Positions 63,941 to 64,000 of a stretch of 64,000 nt of DNA are shown one piece after another. Location: assembly GCA_001897525.1 (NCBI GenBank), contig MKTB01000009.1, positions 79,771 to 143,770 of the forward strand. Reading direction: 5' to 3'. The notes beneath the pieces are model-generated. The model was not told where the DNA came from, ran no database searches, and saw nothing but the letters and a program-made list of their open reading frames with translations. Source of the DNA: Bacteroidetes bacterium 43-16 (GTDB lineage: Bacteria; Bacteroidota; Bacteroidia; Chitinophagales; Chitinophagaceae). Made by a program: the position numbers and the translations under genes. Positions within the stretch are counted from its first letter, which is position 1. The number at the start of each line of letters is the position of its first letter.

Positions 63941-64000
63941 TGCTAACAAAGGGTAACGAGAGTGTTACTGAAAGATATTTGAAATAAGGAACAGCAGTAG

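Overview
The window looks like a chromosomal segment of a Bacteroidota bacterium, most likely of the Chitinophagales. The evidence is: PorX and several secreted proteins with type IX secretion (T9SS) C-terminal sorting domains; one gliding-type (CHU_C) sorting domain; a propeller/Y_Y_Y/LytS-type sensor kinase with a LytTR regulator; -7 promoter boxes of the TAnnTTTG type; many lipoproteins ending their signal in a Cys; and few Shine-Dalgarno-like sites. GC content is moderate and genes lie on both strands.

Layout. 1-2.2 kb: 5' part of porX, dnaN, a tRNA-Phe. 2.2-11.7 kb: palindromic repeats, three secreted proteins (two with sorting domains), a two-component system and a lipoprotein. 11.7-17.3 kb: another repeat copy, small secreted proteins, and a four-gene operon of two paralogous small lipoproteins, a propeller-like lipoprotein and a Cys-rich thioredoxin-like lipoprotein. 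17.4-28.1 kb: three large Ig-like/adhesin-like T9SS cargo proteins and a WG-repeat protein. 28.3-36.2 kb: a second tRNA-Phe, Cys-rich lipoproteins, a DEAD-box helicase, a protein that appears to fuse the thioredoxin-like and propeller parts, and a close paralogue of the 10.7-kb lipoprotein. 36.6-40.1 kb: a membrane-anchored patatin/cPLA2-like lipase with a small membrane partner. 40.6-54.3 kb: mostly housekeeping genes (PhnO-like GNAT, Crp-family regulator, acyl-CoA ligase, ABC-F, serC, transglutaminase-like protein, GT4, guaA, DUF3467). 54.4-57.3 kb: a CAU tRNA followed by an almost gene-free stretch rich in structured elements. 57.3-63.1 kb: PhyH oxygenase, prfC, LysE exporter, S9 peptidase. 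63.5-64 kb: three tandem strong promoters, probably the leader of an rRNA operon starting just beyond the edge.

The most unusual content is non-coding. (1) Three plus-strand elements (40.3, 56.1, 56.7 kb) share a two-box promoter GCAAC-N16-GCATT with exactly 21 nt between box starts, a shared 5' block and a CCTCCC/GGGAGG terminator enclosing a conserved TTCC-loop hairpin: a candidate sRNA family under an alternative (ECF-like) sigma factor. (2) Four elements plus one divergent relative (42.3, 54.8, 55.0, 55.7, 55.8 kb) share a CCCGG/CCGGG outer helix and an inner hairpin with a TGAAAGT-type loop; both helices show compensatory changes, so this is probably an undescribed structured RNA. (3) A GGGAATTCCC-like palindrome recurs upstream of small-lipoprotein operons and near the second RNA family. 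I could not identify any of these with a known family, and no searches were run.
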